Shown in pieces: positions 7,718 to 16,906 of a stretch of 64,000 nucleotides of DNA; position 1 is the first letter of the stretch, and the number at the start of each line of letters is the position of its first letter. The notes beneath the pieces were generated by a model. It had not been told where the DNA came from. It worked only from the letters and a program-made list of their open reading frames with translations, and did not search any database. The stretch is taken from positions 4,865,001 through 4,929,000 of the forward strand of contig NZ_CP023692.1 in the NCBI RefSeq assembly GCF_008704935.1, in the 5' to 3' direction. A program made the translations under genes and the position numbers. The stretch comes from Streptomyces vinaceus. GTDB taxonomy: Bacteria > Actinomycetota > Actinomycetes > Streptomycetales > Streptomycetaceae.

Positions 7718-10354
7718 CTACACGGCCGCGGCGGCCGCGTCGCAGGCCTGCGCGCGCAGCGCCCGGGCCAGGTCGTCACGGGCCTCCAGCACCAGACGGC
7801 GCAGCGCCGGAGCGGCGTCGGCGTGCGCGGAGAGCCAGGCGTCGGTGGCGGCCAGCGTCGACTCCGAGTCCTCCAGCGAGGGATACATCCCCTTCACCAC
7901 GTGCATGGCGATCTGGATCGACCGGTCCGCCCAGATCCGCTCGATCACCTCGAAGTAGCGTCCCGCGTACGGCGCCAGCAGGGCCCGCTGCGAAGGCTGC
8001 TGCATCCCCGCGATCGTCGCCTCCACCAGTGCGTTCGACAGCGCGTCCGACTCGACGACCGCCGCCCATGCCTGGTCCTTGACCGCTGCGGAGGGCCGCG
8101 CCGCCAGGCAGCGCACCTGGTGACGCTTGCCCGACGCCGTGTCGTCGCGCGCCAGTTCGGCCGCCAGCACGGCCTCGTCCACCGCTCCGTGCGCGGCCAG
8201 CGGCAGCAGGAAGTCCCACCGCAGCTCCTGGTCCACCTCCAGCCCGTCGATCCGCGCCGAACCGTCCAGCAGGCCCAGCAGCAGCTGGAAGTCGCCCTCC
8301 GTCGCCGCGCCCGCCGCGAAGAAGCGGGCCCAGGTCAGCTGGTGCTCCGAGCCCGGCTCGGACATCCGCAGCTCCTGCAGCGCGACCGCCGACAGGGCCC
8401 GGCCGCCCTGCTCGCGCCAGTCGGCCGCGGCGTAGTGCGTGACCGCGGCCAGTGCCTGCGAGTGCAGCATCTGGAGCACGCCGACGTCGCTCTCGCGGCC
8501 GGCGTGGGCCAGCACCATCGAGATGAAGTCGCGCGCCGGCATCAGCCCGTCGCGCGTCAGGTTCCACAGCGCCGACCAGCACAGCGCCCGCGCCAGCGGG
8601 TCCACCACGCTCCCGAGCCGCTCGCGCAGCGTCGCCAGCGAGCCCTCGTCGAAGCGCATCTTGCAGTACGTGAGGTCGTCGTCGTTGACCAGCACCAGAT
8701 CGGGCCGCTCCTGCCCGGCCAGCTCGGCCACGACCGTCGAGGCCCCGGCCACGTCCGCCTCGGCCCGCGCGTAGCGGACCAGCGCGGCGTCCTCCAGCCG
8801 GTACAGGCCGACCGCGACCCGGTGCGGGCGCCCCGCCGACGGAGTCGGCTGACCGGGCAGGGCCTCGCTCTCCTGGACCACGGTCAGCTCGGTCACCCGG
8901 CCGCCCGCGTCGTACGTCACCACCGGCGTCAGCACGTTCACGCCGGCCGTCTGCAGCCAGGCCCGCGACCACTCGGCCATGTCCCGCCCGGAGACCTCGC
9001 CGAGCACCGACAGCAGGTCGTCGAGCGTGGTGTTCCCGTACGCGTTGGCCTTGAAGTAGCGCCGTGCGCCCTCCAGGAAGGCGTCCCGCCCCACGTACGC
9101 GACGAGCTGCTTGAGCACCGCGGCGCCCTTGGCGTACGTGATGCCGTCGAAGTTGAGCTTCGCGTCCTCCAGGTCACGGATGTCGGCCGTGATCGGGTGG
9201 GTGGAGGGGAGCTGGTCGGCCCGGTACGCCCACGCCTTGCGGTTGTTGGCGAACGTCACCCACGCCTGGTCGAAGCGGGTCGCCTCCACCTGCGAGAAGG
9301 AGCCCATGAAGTCCGCGAAGGACTCCTTCAGCCACAGGTCGTCCCACCACTTCATGGTGACGAGGTCGCCGAACCACATGTGGGCCATCTCGTGCAGGAT
9401 CGTGTTGCAGCGCCGCTCGTACGCCGCCCGCGTCACCTTGCCGCGGAAGATGTACTCCTCGCGGAAGGTCACCATCCCCGGGTTCTCCATCGCGCCCAGG
9501 TTGTACTCGGGCACGAAGGCCTGGTCGTACTTCCCGAACGGGTACGGGTAGTCGAAGTGCTCATGGAAGAAGTCGAAGCCCTGCTTGGTGACCAGGAAGA
9601 CGTCGTCCGCGTCGAAGTGCTTGGCCAGCCCCTTGCGGCACATCGCGCCCAGCGGGATCGTCAGGTCCCCGCGGGTGTAGGTGTCCGTCACGTAGTGGTA
9701 CGGGCCCGCCACCACGCAGGTGATGTACGTGGAGATCGGCGCGGTCTCGGCGAAGCGCCAGGTCTGGCCCTCCCGTCGCCCACCACCACCCTTCTGAGGA
9801 AGCGCTTCGCGCTCAGCCTTGCTGCGGGACTCCTCGGCCCCGTTGCTCCAGACGTGCCAGCCCTCCGGCGCGGTCACCTCGAAGCGGTACGGGGCCTTCA
9901 GGTCGGGCTGCTCGAAGTTCGCGTACACGCGGCGGGCGTCGGCCGGCTCGTACTGCGTGTAGAGGTAGACCTCGCCGTCCTCCGGGTCGACGAAGCGGTG
10001 CATGCCCTCGCCCGTCCGGCTGTACGCGCAGTTCGCGTCCACCACCAGGACGTTCTCGGAGGCCAGACCGGCCAGGGCGATCCGCGCCCCGTCGAAGACG
10101 GCGGCCGGGTCCAGCTCCTGCCCGTTGAGGGTGACGGAGTTCACCGACGGGGCGACGAGGTCCGCGAAGGTGGCCGAACCGGGGGCGGCGGCCCGGAAGC
10201 GGATCGTGGTCACCGAGCGGAAGGTCCGGGGGCCCTCTGCCGGTTCGGCCTCGTCCACGGCGGACCTCAGGTCGAGGACCACCTCGTACCCGTCGACGGA
10301 CAGCAGCTCGGCCCGCTCGCGGGCCTCGTCACGGGACAGATTCTCTCCGGGCAC
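7718..10354 (-). CDS. pepN: Aminopeptidase N (M1 family zinc metallopeptidase)
   Basis: Cytosolic broad-specificity aminopeptidase of 878 aa. The GTG at 10354 is chosen because GAAGGAG lies just upstream and VPGENLSRDEA is the usual start of streptomycete PepN. Diagnostic M1 motifs are intact: the N-terminus-binding GAMEN at about 287-291, the zinc site HEMAH at about 321-325 and the third ligand Glu about 344 in WLKESFADF, plus a catalytic Tyr further on. The C-terminal half is the helical ERAP1-like domain. Length fits the family (about 850-870). It is divergent from the DsbA-fold gene and ends in a strong hairpin. Confidence 0.95.
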   Translation of the reverse strand: MPGENLSRDEARERAELLSVDGYEVVLDLRSAVDEAEPAEGPRTFRSVTTIRFRAAAPGSATFADLVAPSVNSVTLNGQELDPAAVFDGARIALAGLASENVLVVDANCAYSRTGEGMHRFVDPEDGEVYLYTQYEPADARRVYANFEQPDLKAPYRFEVTAPEGWHVWSNGAEESRSKAEREALPQKGGGGRREGQTWRFAETAPISTYITCVVAGPYHYVTDTYTRGDLTIPLGAMCRKGLAKHFDADDVFLVTKQGFDFFHEHFDYPYPFGKYDQAFVPEYNLGAMENPGMVTFREEYIFRGKVTRAAYERRCNTILHEMAHMWFGDLVTMKWWDDLWLKESFADFMGSFSQVEATRFDQAWVTFANNRKAWAYRADQLPSTHPITADIRDLEDAKLNFDGITYAKGAAVLKQLVAYVGRDAFLEGARRYFKANAYGNTTLDDLLSVLGEVSGRDMAEWSRAWLQTAGVNVLTPVVTYDAGGRVTELTVVQESEALPGQPTPSAGRPHRVAVGLYRLEDAALVRYARAEADVAGASTVVAELAGQERPDLVLVNDDDLTYCKMRFDEGSLATLRERLGSVVDPLARALCWSALWNLTRDGLMPARDFISMVLAHAGRESDVGVLQMLHSQALAAVTHYAAADWREQGGRALSAVALQELRMSEPGSEHQLTWARFFAAGAATEGDFQLLLGLLDGSARIDGLEVDQELRWDFLLPLAAHGAVDEAVLAAELARDDTASGKRHQVRCLAARPSAAVKDQAWAAVVESDALSNALVEATIAGMQQPSQRALLAPYAGRYFEVIERIWADRSIQIAMHVVKGMYPSLEDSESTLAATDAWLSAHADAAPALRRLVLEARDDLARALRAQACDAAAAAV

Positions 10355-10479
10355 GTGCACTCCTTCGTGCGTGATCGCGATACCTGACGGAATCCTCGCA
10401 CGGGGGAATGCGCCGGGGCCCGGCCTGGTTGGCGAGGGGGAACACGACCAGTGATGCACACAGCGATTCGAGGAGAGAC

Positions 10480-11127
10480 ATGGCCGACACCCAGGTGCGC
10501 GAGAAGACCCCGGTCGACTTCTGGTTCGACCCGCTCTGCCCCTGGGCCTGGATGACGTCCCGCTGGATGCTGGAGGTCGAGAAGGTCCGCGACGTCGAGG
10601 TGCGCTGGCACGTGATGAGCCTCGCCGTCCTGAACGAGAACAAGCTCGACGAGCTGCCCGAGCGCTACCGCGAGCTGCTCGGCCCCAAGGGCTGGGCGCC
10701 GGTCCGCGTGGTCGTCGCGGCCCAGCAGAAGCACGGTGAGGAGATCACCGGCAAGCTCTACACCGCGCTCGGCACCCGGATCCACAACGAGGACAAGGGC
10801 GCGACCCGCGAGGTCATCGCCGAGGCGCTGGAAGAGGTCGGCCTGCCGGCCGAGCTGCTCGCCTACGCCGACTCCGACGAGTACGACCAGGTGCTGCGCG
10901 ACTCCCACAACGACGGCATCGAGCGCGTCGGCCAGGAGGTCGGCACCCCGGTGATCTCCGTCCCCGGCGCCGAGGGCGACGAGGTGGCCTTCTTCGGCCC
11001 GGTCGTCACCCCGACCCCGCGCGGCGAGTCCGCCGCCCGGCTGTGGGACGGCACCCTGCTGGTCGCCTCCACCCCCGGCTTCTACGAGATCAAGCGGACC
11101 CGCACCAAGGGCCCGTCCTTCGAGTAG
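10480..11127 (+). CDS. DsbA-fold, Rv2466c-type mycothiol-linked protein with a CPWA active site
   Basis: A 215-aa thioredoxin/DsbA-fold protein close to the mycothiol-dependent nitroreductase Rv2466c of Mycobacterium tuberculosis. The active-site segment is FDPLCPWAW with C20; in Rv2466c the motif is CPWC, so here the resolving Cys is Ala23 and the protein would work as a monothiol enzyme with mycothiol. The cis-Pro loop is GTPVISV. AGGAGA lies 4 nt before the ATG at 10480. A strong terminator follows. Role in reductive detoxification of oxidised or electrophilic compounds is inferred from the family. Confidence 0.85.
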   Translation: MADTQVREKTPVDFWFDPLCPWAWMTSRWMLEVEKVRDVEVRWHVMSLAVLNENKLDELPERYRELLGPKGWAPVRVVVAAQQKHGEEITGKLYTALGTRIHNEDKGATREVIAEALEEVGLPAELLAYADSDEYDQVLRDSHNDGIERVGQEVGTPVISVPGAEGDEVAFFGPVVTPTPRGESAARLWDGTLLVASTPGFYEIKRTRTKGPSFE

Positions 11128-11160
11128 GCCCGCCGGTAGGCCGATGCGCCGACGCACACA

Positions 11161-11197
11161 GAAGACCCCCGCAAGTCACGTCCTTGCGGGGGTCTTC
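11161..11197. terminator. Terminator between the DsbA-fold gene and sodF
   Basis: Perfect 15-bp stem (GAAGACCCCCGCAAG 11161-11175 with its complement 11183-11197), 7-nt loop; lies between convergent genes. Confidence 0.85.
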
Positions 11198-11266
11198 CGT
11201 TGGACACGCCCGCACGCGAAGGTTGAGAAGACGATCACGAGTCGGACGGGCTCGGTGGGGCCGTGA

Positions 11267-11923
11267 TCAGCCCTTGGCGGGGATCAGCAGCGGGGTGTTC
11301 GCCTTGGCGTCGGTGTAGCGCCTGGCCACGTCCTGCCAGTTGACGACGTTCCACATGGCCTCGATGAAGTCCACCTTCTGGTTCTTGTACTGAAGGTAGA
11401 AGGCGTGCTCCCAGGCGTCGAAGACCAGGATCGGGGTGCTGGCCACGCCCACGTTGCCCTGGTGGTCGTAGACCTGCTCGACGACCAGGCGGCCGCTGAC
11501 GGGCTCGTACGCGAGCACGCCCCAGCCGGAGCCCTGCGTCGCGGAGGACGCGAAGGTCAGCTGCTTCTTGAACTTCGCGAACGAGCCGAAGGACTCGGTG
11601 ATCGCGTCGGCCAGGTCGCCGAGCCCGTCGGCCGCGGTGGGCTCGCCGCCGCCCTCGCCGGTCTTCGGGCTGGCCATGTTGTGCCAGTAGATGCTGTGCA
11701 GGATGTGACCGGAGAGGTGGAAGGCCAGGTTCTTCTCCAGGCCGTTCAGCGCACCCCAGTTCTCCTTGTCCCGGGCCTCCGCCAGCTGCTCCAGCGTGTT
11801 GTTCGCGCCGGTGACGTAAGCCGCGTGGTGCTTGTCGTGGTGCAGCTCGATGATCTGCGGGTTGATCACCGGCTCCAGCGCCGCGTAGTCGTACGGAAGC
11901 TCAGGAAGCGTGTAGATGGCCAT
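11267..11923 (-). CDS. sodF: Iron superoxide dismutase
   Basis: A 218-aa cytosolic Fe/Mn-type superoxide dismutase. Metal ligands are H28 (ELHHDKHH), H76 (HILHSIYW), D169 and H173 (VFDAWEHAFYL). The signature DAWEHAFY is intact. In Streptomyces the Fe enzyme is normally the SodF made when nickel is scarce, and a Nur-like box overlaps the probable start region (see 11961-11977), which supports this name over a manganese enzyme. Streptomycetes usually also carry a nickel enzyme (SodN), not in this window. The ribosome site is weak (GGGG 8 nt upstream). Confidence 0.93.
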   Translation of the reverse strand: MAIYTLPELPYDYAALEPVINPQIIELHHDKHHAAYVTGANNTLEQLAEARDKENWGALNGLEKNLAFHLSGHILHSIYWHNMASPKTGEGGGEPTAADGLGDLADAITESFGSFAKFKKQLTFASSATQGSGWGVLAYEPVSGRLVVEQVYDHQGNVGVASTPILVFDAWEHAFYLQYKNQKVDFIEAMWNVVNWQDVARRYTDAKANTPLLIPAKG

Positions 11924-11960
11924 ACGTGTTATCCGGTCCCCTCAGCGTGCCAACTGCTTA

Positions 11961-11977
11961 TTGCAATCAATGCGCAA
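11961..11977. promoter_or_regulatory. Nur-like (nickel-responsive Fur-family) operator before sodF
   Basis: The plus strand reads TTGCAA-TCAAT-GCGCAA (6-5-6), which matches the TTGC..N5..TTGCAA type of box described for Nur at sodF; the minus strand reads TTGCGC-ATTGA-TTGCAA. It lies 37-54 nt upstream of the start codon, flanked by AGCGTGC and GCACGCT. A possible -10 (TAGCGT, minus strand) sits just upstream, so a bound repressor would cover the start point. Confidence 0.6.
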
Positions 11978-12035
11978 CTGCACGCTAGCAGTATCTATTC
12001 CGGTGATCACGTAAGGGTCACCTCTGTAAAACGCC

Positions 12036-12067
12036 GGTGGGCCCCGTGCGCACGCACGGGGCCCACC
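12036..12067. terminator. Terminator of the first amino-acid permease gene
   Basis: Perfect 14-bp arms 12036-12049 and 12054-12067 with a 4-nt loop, just past the permease stop codon (minus strand) and upstream of the sodF promoter. Confidence 0.8.
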
Positions 12068-12083
12068 TGGGTTCGGGGGCGTG

Positions 12084-13493
12084 TCAGCGGGTGGCCGCCG
12101 CCCGCCGCTGCATCACGTACCCGGTCACCGCGAGGGCGACGGTCAGGCCTGCGGTGAACGCCACCTGGACCCGGGTGTCCTGGTCGAGCACCATCAGGAC
12201 CAGCACCCCGGCCACACCGGCCAGCGCCACCCAGGTCAGGTACGGGAAGCCCCACATCTTCACGACCAGCTTGTCCGGGGCCTCCCGCTCCAGCCGGCGC
12301 CGCAGCACGAACTGCGAGACGGCGATGAAGCCCCAGACGACGAGGATGACCCCGCCGACCATGTTCAGCAGCCAGGCGAACAGGGTGTCCGGGTACCAGT
12401 AGGACAGCAGCACGGTGACGAAGCCGAACCCGCAGGAGGCGAGCACCGCGCGGCGCGGCACCCGGCCGCTGACCTTGCCCAGCGCCTTCGGGCCCTGGCC
12501 GCGCGAGACGAGCGAGTAGGCCATGCGCGAGGAGCCGTAGATGTTGGCGTTCATCGCCGACAGCAGGGCGATCAGGATGACCACGTTCATGATCTCGCCG
12601 GCGGCCGGGATCCCGAGGTGGTTCAGGGCGGCCGCGTACGGGCCCTGCTCGGTCACCGCCGGATCGTTCCACGGCAGCAGCGTGACGATGACCAGCATGG
12701 AGCCGACGTACACGATCGCGATCCGCCACATGGTGGTCTTCACGGCTCGGGCCACGCCCCTGACCGGGTCCTGCGACTCGGCCGCCGCGATGGTCACCGT
12801 CTCCAGGCCGCCGTACGCGACGACCGAGGCGAGCAGTCCGACCAGCAGGCCGTCCATGCCGTTGGGCAGGAACCCGCCGTCGTGCAGCAGGTTGGCGGCG
12901 CCGGGGGAGGAGGTGCCCGGCAGCAGGCCCAGGACGGCCAGTACGCCCAGGCCCAGGAAGAGCGCGATCGCACCGATCTTGAGGGCGGCGAACCAGAACT
13001 CGAACTCGCCGAAGTTGGAGACGGCGGCCAGGTTGGTGCCGCAGAACAGCGCCATGAAGGCCAGCACCCACATCCAGGACGGGGTGCCCGGGAACCAGCC
13101 GGTCATGATGTGCGCCGCGCCGATCGCCTCGATCGCCACGCCCACGCACAGCAGGGTCCAGAACATCCAGCCGGCGGTGAACCCGGCCCAGGGGCCGATC
13201 GCGCGGTCCGCGTGGACGGAGAAGGAGCCGGAGGCGGGGTTGGCGGCGGACATCTCGCCGAGCATCCGCATCACGAACATCACGAGCAGACCGGATGCGG
13301 CGTACGCGATCACGATCGAGGGACCCGCGGCGGCGACGCCGGCGCCGGAGCCGACGAAGAGGCCGGCGCCGATGACCCCGCCGAGGGCGATCATCGAAAG
13401 GTGGCGCTGCTTGAGGCCGTTGCCGAGGGGGGATCCGCCGTCGGCCGAGGAGGGTGCCTCCTGGGTGCGGGGTGCGGTGGATGTCTGGCTCAT
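12084..13493 (-). CDS. APC-family amino-acid permease (GabP/AAT type), first of three
   Basis: A 469-aa inner-membrane amino-acid transporter with 12 predicted membrane helices. The family signature is visible in the first helix (SMIALGGVIGAGLFVGSG), followed by GEMSAANPASGSFSVHADRAIGPWAGF and the conserved ESQDPVRGVARAV and NANIYGSSRMAYSL segments. The ATG at 13493 is used; the frame extends upstream without a ribosome site. It is about half identical by eye to the permeases at 14514 and 16907. Substrate (GABA, an aromatic or a basic amino acid) cannot be told from sequence alone. It is divergent from the SDR gene. Confidence 0.9.
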   Translation of the reverse strand: MSQTSTAPRTQEAPSSADGGSPLGNGLKQRHLSMIALGGVIGAGLFVGSGAGVAAAGPSIVIAYAASGLLVMFVMRMLGEMSAANPASGSFSVHADRAIGPWAGFTAGWMFWTLLCVGVAIEAIGAAHIMTGWFPGTPSWMWVLAFMALFCGTNLAAVSNFGEFEFWFAALKIGAIALFLGLGVLAVLGLLPGTSSPGAANLLHDGGFLPNGMDGLLVGLLASVVAYGGLETVTIAAAESQDPVRGVARAVKTTMWRIAIVYVGSMLVIVTLLPWNDPAVTEQGPYAAALNHLGIPAAGEIMNVVILIALLSAMNANIYGSSRMAYSLVSRGQGPKALGKVSGRVPRRAVLASCGFGFVTVLLSYWYPDTLFAWLLNMVGGVILVVWGFIAVSQFVLRRRLEREAPDKLVVKMWGFPYLTWVALAGVAGVLVLMVLDQDTRVQVAFTAGLTVALAVTGYVMQRRAAATR

Positions 13494-13658
13494 GAAGGTG
13501 TGGCCTGTCCGGTGTGCGGGTGGACGGGAGGAAGTGCCCCAGTCTCGCCCTTGTCCGATCATCGGACGTCAGGCGTCCGCTATTCGGACAACGGGATGAC
13601 CTTCGGTGATCACCCCCGTACGCTCGCGACACGACACCAAGACGCGGCAGGGGGCCGA

Positions 13659-14441
13659 ATGGACCACGTCATAAGGGAATTGGCGGCGACGGGCCGGGGC
13701 GTACTGGTCACCGGGGCCTCCCGCGGCATCGGGCGGGCCGTCGCCACCGCCTTCGCCCGTCAGGGCGACCGGGTCGCCGTGCACTGCACCGCCCGCCGGG
13801 CGGACGCCGAGCGGACCCTCGCAGAGCTGCCCGGGGAGGGCCACGTCCTGCTCACCGGCGACCTCGCCGACCCCGCGCAGGTGGCGGACCTGGCCGCTGC
13901 GGCCGAGGAGGCGCTGGGCGGTGTGGACGTGCTGGTCAACAACGCCGCCGTCATGGTCGCGCACCCGCTGCCCACCACCTCGTACGCCGATTGGCAGGCG
14001 GCCTGGCAGCAGACCGCCGCGGTCAACCTGTTCGGCGCCGCCAACCTCGTGCACTGCGTCGCCCGCCGCATGATCGACGGCGGCCGCGCGGGCCGCGTCG
14101 TCAACATCGGCTCGCGCGGAGCCTTCCGCGGTGAGCCCGACCACCCGGCGTACGGCGCCACCAAGGCGGCCCTGCACGCCCTCGGCCAGTCCCTCGCCGT
14201 CTCCCTGGCCCCGCACGGCATCGCGGTCGCGGCCGTCGCACCCGGCTTCGTGGCCACCGAACGGGTCGCCGGCCGGCTCGAAGGGGAGGAGGGGATGCGC
14301 ATCCGCGCCCAGAGCCCCTTCGGCCGGGTCGGCACCCCCGAGGAGGTCGCCGCCGCGGTCCTCCACCTCGCCTCGCCGGCGGCGGCCTGGAGCTCGGGCA
14401 CCGTCCTCGACGTCAACGGCGCCTCCTACCTGCGGACCTGA
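13659..14441 (+). CDS. Short-chain dehydrogenase/reductase
   Basis: A 260-aa classical SDR oxidoreductase. The Rossmann cofactor motif TGASRGIG is at about 20-27, NNAA at about 94, the catalytic Ser in NIGSRGA and the YxxxK pair in YGATKAAL; PGFVATE follows. The basic residues after the glycine motif suggest NADP(H) preference. A GGGGG tract precedes the ATG. Length is normal. It is divergent from an amino-acid permease and ends at a terminator, so it looks monocistronic. The substrate is unknown. Confidence 0.9.
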   Translation: MDHVIRELAATGRGVLVTGASRGIGRAVATAFARQGDRVAVHCTARRADAERTLAELPGEGHVLLTGDLADPAQVADLAAAAEEALGGVDVLVNNAAVMVAHPLPTTSYADWQAAWQQTAAVNLFGAANLVHCVARRMIDGGRAGRVVNIGSRGAFRGEPDHPAYGATKAALHALGQSLAVSLAPHGIAVAAVAPGFVATERVAGRLEGEEGMRIRAQSPFGRVGTPEEVAAAVLHLASPAAAWSSGTVLDVNGASYLRT

Positions 14442-14457
14442 CGGCCCCGAACGCCGG

Positions 14458-14492
14458 GCGGGCCCCCGCCGCCTTCCGGCGCGGGGGCCCGC
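14458..14492. terminator. Terminator between the SDR and the second permease
   Basis: Arms GCGGGCCCCCGC (14458-14469) and GCGGGGGCCCGC (14481-14492), with a loop that can pair further; lies between convergent genes. Confidence 0.8.
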
Positions 14493-14513
14493 TCCTTCGC
14501 CACCGCCGCGGGA

Positions 14514-15938
14514 TCAGGCGCGCCGGGCCCTGATCTCGCGTACCCACGCCACCACGAGGACGGCCGCGGCCGCACCCGAGGACCACAGCAACTGCGGCCG
14601 CGCCGAGTCGTCGAACAGCATCAGCACCAGCACCGCCGCCATGCCGAGCAGCGCCGCCCACGTCAGGTACGGGAAGCACCACATCCGCAGGGTGAGGCGC
14701 TCCGGCATGTCCCGCTCCAGCATCCGCCGCAGCTTCAGCTCCGAGACGGCGATCAGCGCCCACACGAACAGCAGCACCGCGCCGACCGCGTTGAGCATGT
14801 AGAGGAAGACCGTGTCCGGCCACAGCAGGTTCAGCACCACCGAGACGAAGCCGAAGGCCACCGAGGCGAACACGGCCCGCCGCGGCACCCCGCCGCCGGA
14901 CACCTTCAGCAGCGCCTTGGGCGCCTCGCCGCGCTCGGCCAGCGAGAACACCATGCGCGAGGAGCCGTACAGGTTGGCGTTGAGCGCCGAGAGCAGCGCC
15001 ACGAACACCACGATGTTCATGATCTGGCCGGCCGCCGGGATGCCGATGGAGTCCAGGACGGCGACGTACGGGCTCTGCCCCGGCTCCAGCGAGTCCCACG
15101 GCAGCAGGGTCACGATGACGATCATCGAGCCGACGTAGAAGAAGAGGATGCGCCACACGGCGCTGCGCACCGCGCGGGCCACGGACTTGGCCGGGTCGTC
15201 GGACTCGGCGGCCGCGATGGTGACGACCTCCAGGCCGCCGAAGGCGAAGATGACGGCGAGCATGCCGGCGACCACCCCGCCGAAGCCCTCGGGGAAGAAT
15301 CCGCCCTGGCCGGTGAGGTTGGCCATGCCGATGGGGTCCGTGTCCGGCAGCAGGCCGAAGATCGCGAGCGTGCCGAGGATCAGGAAGAGGACGATCGCGC
15401 CGACCTTCAGGGCCGCGAACCAGAACTCGAACTCGCCGAAGTTCTTCACGGCGGCCAGGTTGCTCACCGTGAAGACCACCATGAAGACCAGCACCCAGAC
15501 CCACTGGTCGACCGAGGGCAGCCAGCCGTTCGCGATCTTCGCCGCACCGGTGGCCTCCACCGCCAGCACCACGACCAGCAGGAACCAGTAGAGCCAGCCC
15601 GCCGAGAACCCGGCCCAGCGCCCCAGCGCCCGCTCCGCGTACACGGAGAAGGAGCCGGAGGCGGGCATCGCCGCCGACATCTCGCCGAGCGCGCGCATCA
15701 CCAGCATGGCGAGGGCGCCCGCGAGCAGGTACGAGCAGATGATCGCCGGGCCGGCGATGCCGATGCCGGCGCCGGAGCCGACGAAGAGCCCGGCGCCGAT
15801 CACGCCGCCGAGGCCCAGCATGGTCAGGTGGCGCTGCTTGAGGCTGTGGCTGAGGGGTTCCGCCGGGAACTCGGGCCCGGTGGGAGGCTGGGATCCGGGC
15901 CGGCCTGCTGGGGGACTGGTGGGCAAGCGGTCGCGCAT
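14514..15938 (-). CDS. APC-family amino-acid permease, second of three
   Basis: A 474-aa paralogue of the permease at 12084, with the same landmarks: TMLGLGGVIGAGLFVGSG, GEMSAAMPASGSFSVYAERALG, FGEFEFWFAALKVGAI, ESDDPAKSVARAV and NANLYGSSRMVFSL. The N-terminal 40 residues are Pro/Gly/Ser-rich and cytoplasmic. The ATG at 15938 is chosen as the first with a plausible soluble tail; the ribosome site is poor, so a start slightly downstream is possible. It is divergent from bioY across a 286-bp gap. Confidence 0.88.
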   Translation of the reverse strand: MRDRLPTSPPAGRPGSQPPTGPEFPAEPLSHSLKQRHLTMLGLGGVIGAGLFVGSGAGIGIAGPAIICSYLLAGALAMLVMRALGEMSAAMPASGSFSVYAERALGRWAGFSAGWLYWFLLVVVLAVEATGAAKIANGWLPSVDQWVWVLVFMVVFTVSNLAAVKNFGEFEFWFAALKVGAIVLFLILGTLAIFGLLPDTDPIGMANLTGQGGFFPEGFGGVVAGMLAVIFAFGGLEVVTIAAAESDDPAKSVARAVRSAVWRILFFYVGSMIVIVTLLPWDSLEPGQSPYVAVLDSIGIPAAGQIMNIVVFVALLSALNANLYGSSRMVFSLAERGEAPKALLKVSGGGVPRRAVFASVAFGFVSVVLNLLWPDTVFLYMLNAVGAVLLFVWALIAVSELKLRRMLERDMPERLTLRMWCFPYLTWAALLGMAAVLVLMLFDDSARPQLLWSSGAAAAVLVVAWVREIRARRA

Positions 15939-16224
15939 GAGTGGATGCTCGTACTCTCGTGCTCGGCAGCGGCGGTGGGGGCTCCGCAGTCGGATTGGCG
16001 GGACCCTACAGTCTCGCCGGACGGCGCCCATCCGCGCAAAACGGACGTGTTGTCTGAATCTGGCTCGTGACGCGGATCACTCCCCCCGGGGTGTGATCCG
16101 GCCTCTTTGTGCACTCCCCACCAAAGCGGTGAGCAGGGCTTTGTCCCGGCCGGAGGTGGGGCGGCGCCCGGCCGCGCACTAGCGTCGGTGATCGTCCCGT
16201 CACCCTCACTCCGCGGAGCCTCCG

Positions 16225-16806
16225 ATGAGCACTGCTTCCGTCTCCTTCCGCCCCGGCGCCGTCCTGGCCGACCTGCTGCCCGCGAGCCGCGTCCGCGACA
16301 TCGCGCTCGTCGTCGGCGGAGCCGCGCTCACCGGCCTCGCCGCGCAGGTCTCCGTGCCCGTTCCCGGCTCCCCGGTCCCGGTCACCGGTCAGACCTTCGC
16401 GGCCCTGCTCGTCGGCACCGCGTTCGGCGCCCGCCGCGGCTTCCTCTCCCTCGCCCTGTACGCGCTCGCCGGTATGGCGGGCGTGCCGTGGTTCGCGGGC
16501 GGCACCTCCGGCGCGGGCGGCGCCTCGTTCGGCTACGTGCTCGGCATGCTCCTCGCCGCCACCGTCGTGGGGGCGCTGGCCCGCCGCGGCGCCGACCGCT
16601 CGGTCCTCCGTACGGCGGGCACCATGGCGCTGGGCTCGGCCCTGATCTACGCCGTGGGCGTGCCGTACCTGGCGCTGTCCACCGGGATGTCCTTCGGCGC
16701 GGCCGTCGCGGCGGGCCTGACCCCGTTCCTGATCGGCGACGCGCTCAAGGCGGCGCTGGCGATGGGCCTGCTGCCCGCCGCCTGGAAGCTGGCCGGCCGC
16801 AAGTAG
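16225..16806 (+). CDS. bioY: BioY biotin transporter (S component)
   Basis: A 193-aa membrane protein that binds and imports biotin, alone or with an ECF energy-coupling module. It has about six hydrophobic segments and the BioY landmarks: VSVPVPGSPVPVTGQTFAALLVG after the first helix, GARRG, YALAGMAGVPWFAGG and GYVLGMLLAA. The start ATG follows GGAGCC. No bioM/bioN or biotin-synthesis genes are nearby, so it may act with housekeeping ECF subunits elsewhere or alone. I do not see a recognisable biotin-repressor site upstream. A 20-bp terminator stem follows. Confidence 0.93.
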   Translation: MSTASVSFRPGAVLADLLPASRVRDIALVVGGAALTGLAAQVSVPVPGSPVPVTGQTFAALLVGTAFGARRGFLSLALYALAGMAGVPWFAGGTSGAGGASFGYVLGMLLAATVVGALARRGADRSVLRTAGTMALGSALIYAVGVPYLALSTGMSFGAAVAAGLTPFLIGDALKAALAMGLLPAAWKLAGRK

Positions 16807-16850
16807 CGGCCCTCGCCCTCCGTACGACGCAGCTCGTACAGGCAGCCCGT

Positions 16851-16895
16851 ACGACGCAGCCCCGGACCACGCGTGGTGGTCCGGGGCTGCGTCGT
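16851..16895. terminator. Bidirectional terminator between bioY and the third permease
   Basis: Perfect 20-bp stem (16851-16870 with 16876-16895) and 5-nt loop GCGTG between convergent genes; the longest perfect stem in this half of the window. Confidence 0.85.
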
Positions 16896-16906
16896 AGGGC
16901 GGCGGA

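Noticed and set aside
12007..13632. Arg/Gly/Asp-rich frame overlapping the first permease in another phase
   Set aside because: It has no domain and its composition (runs of R, G, P) is that of an out-of-phase reading of GC-rich coding DNA.
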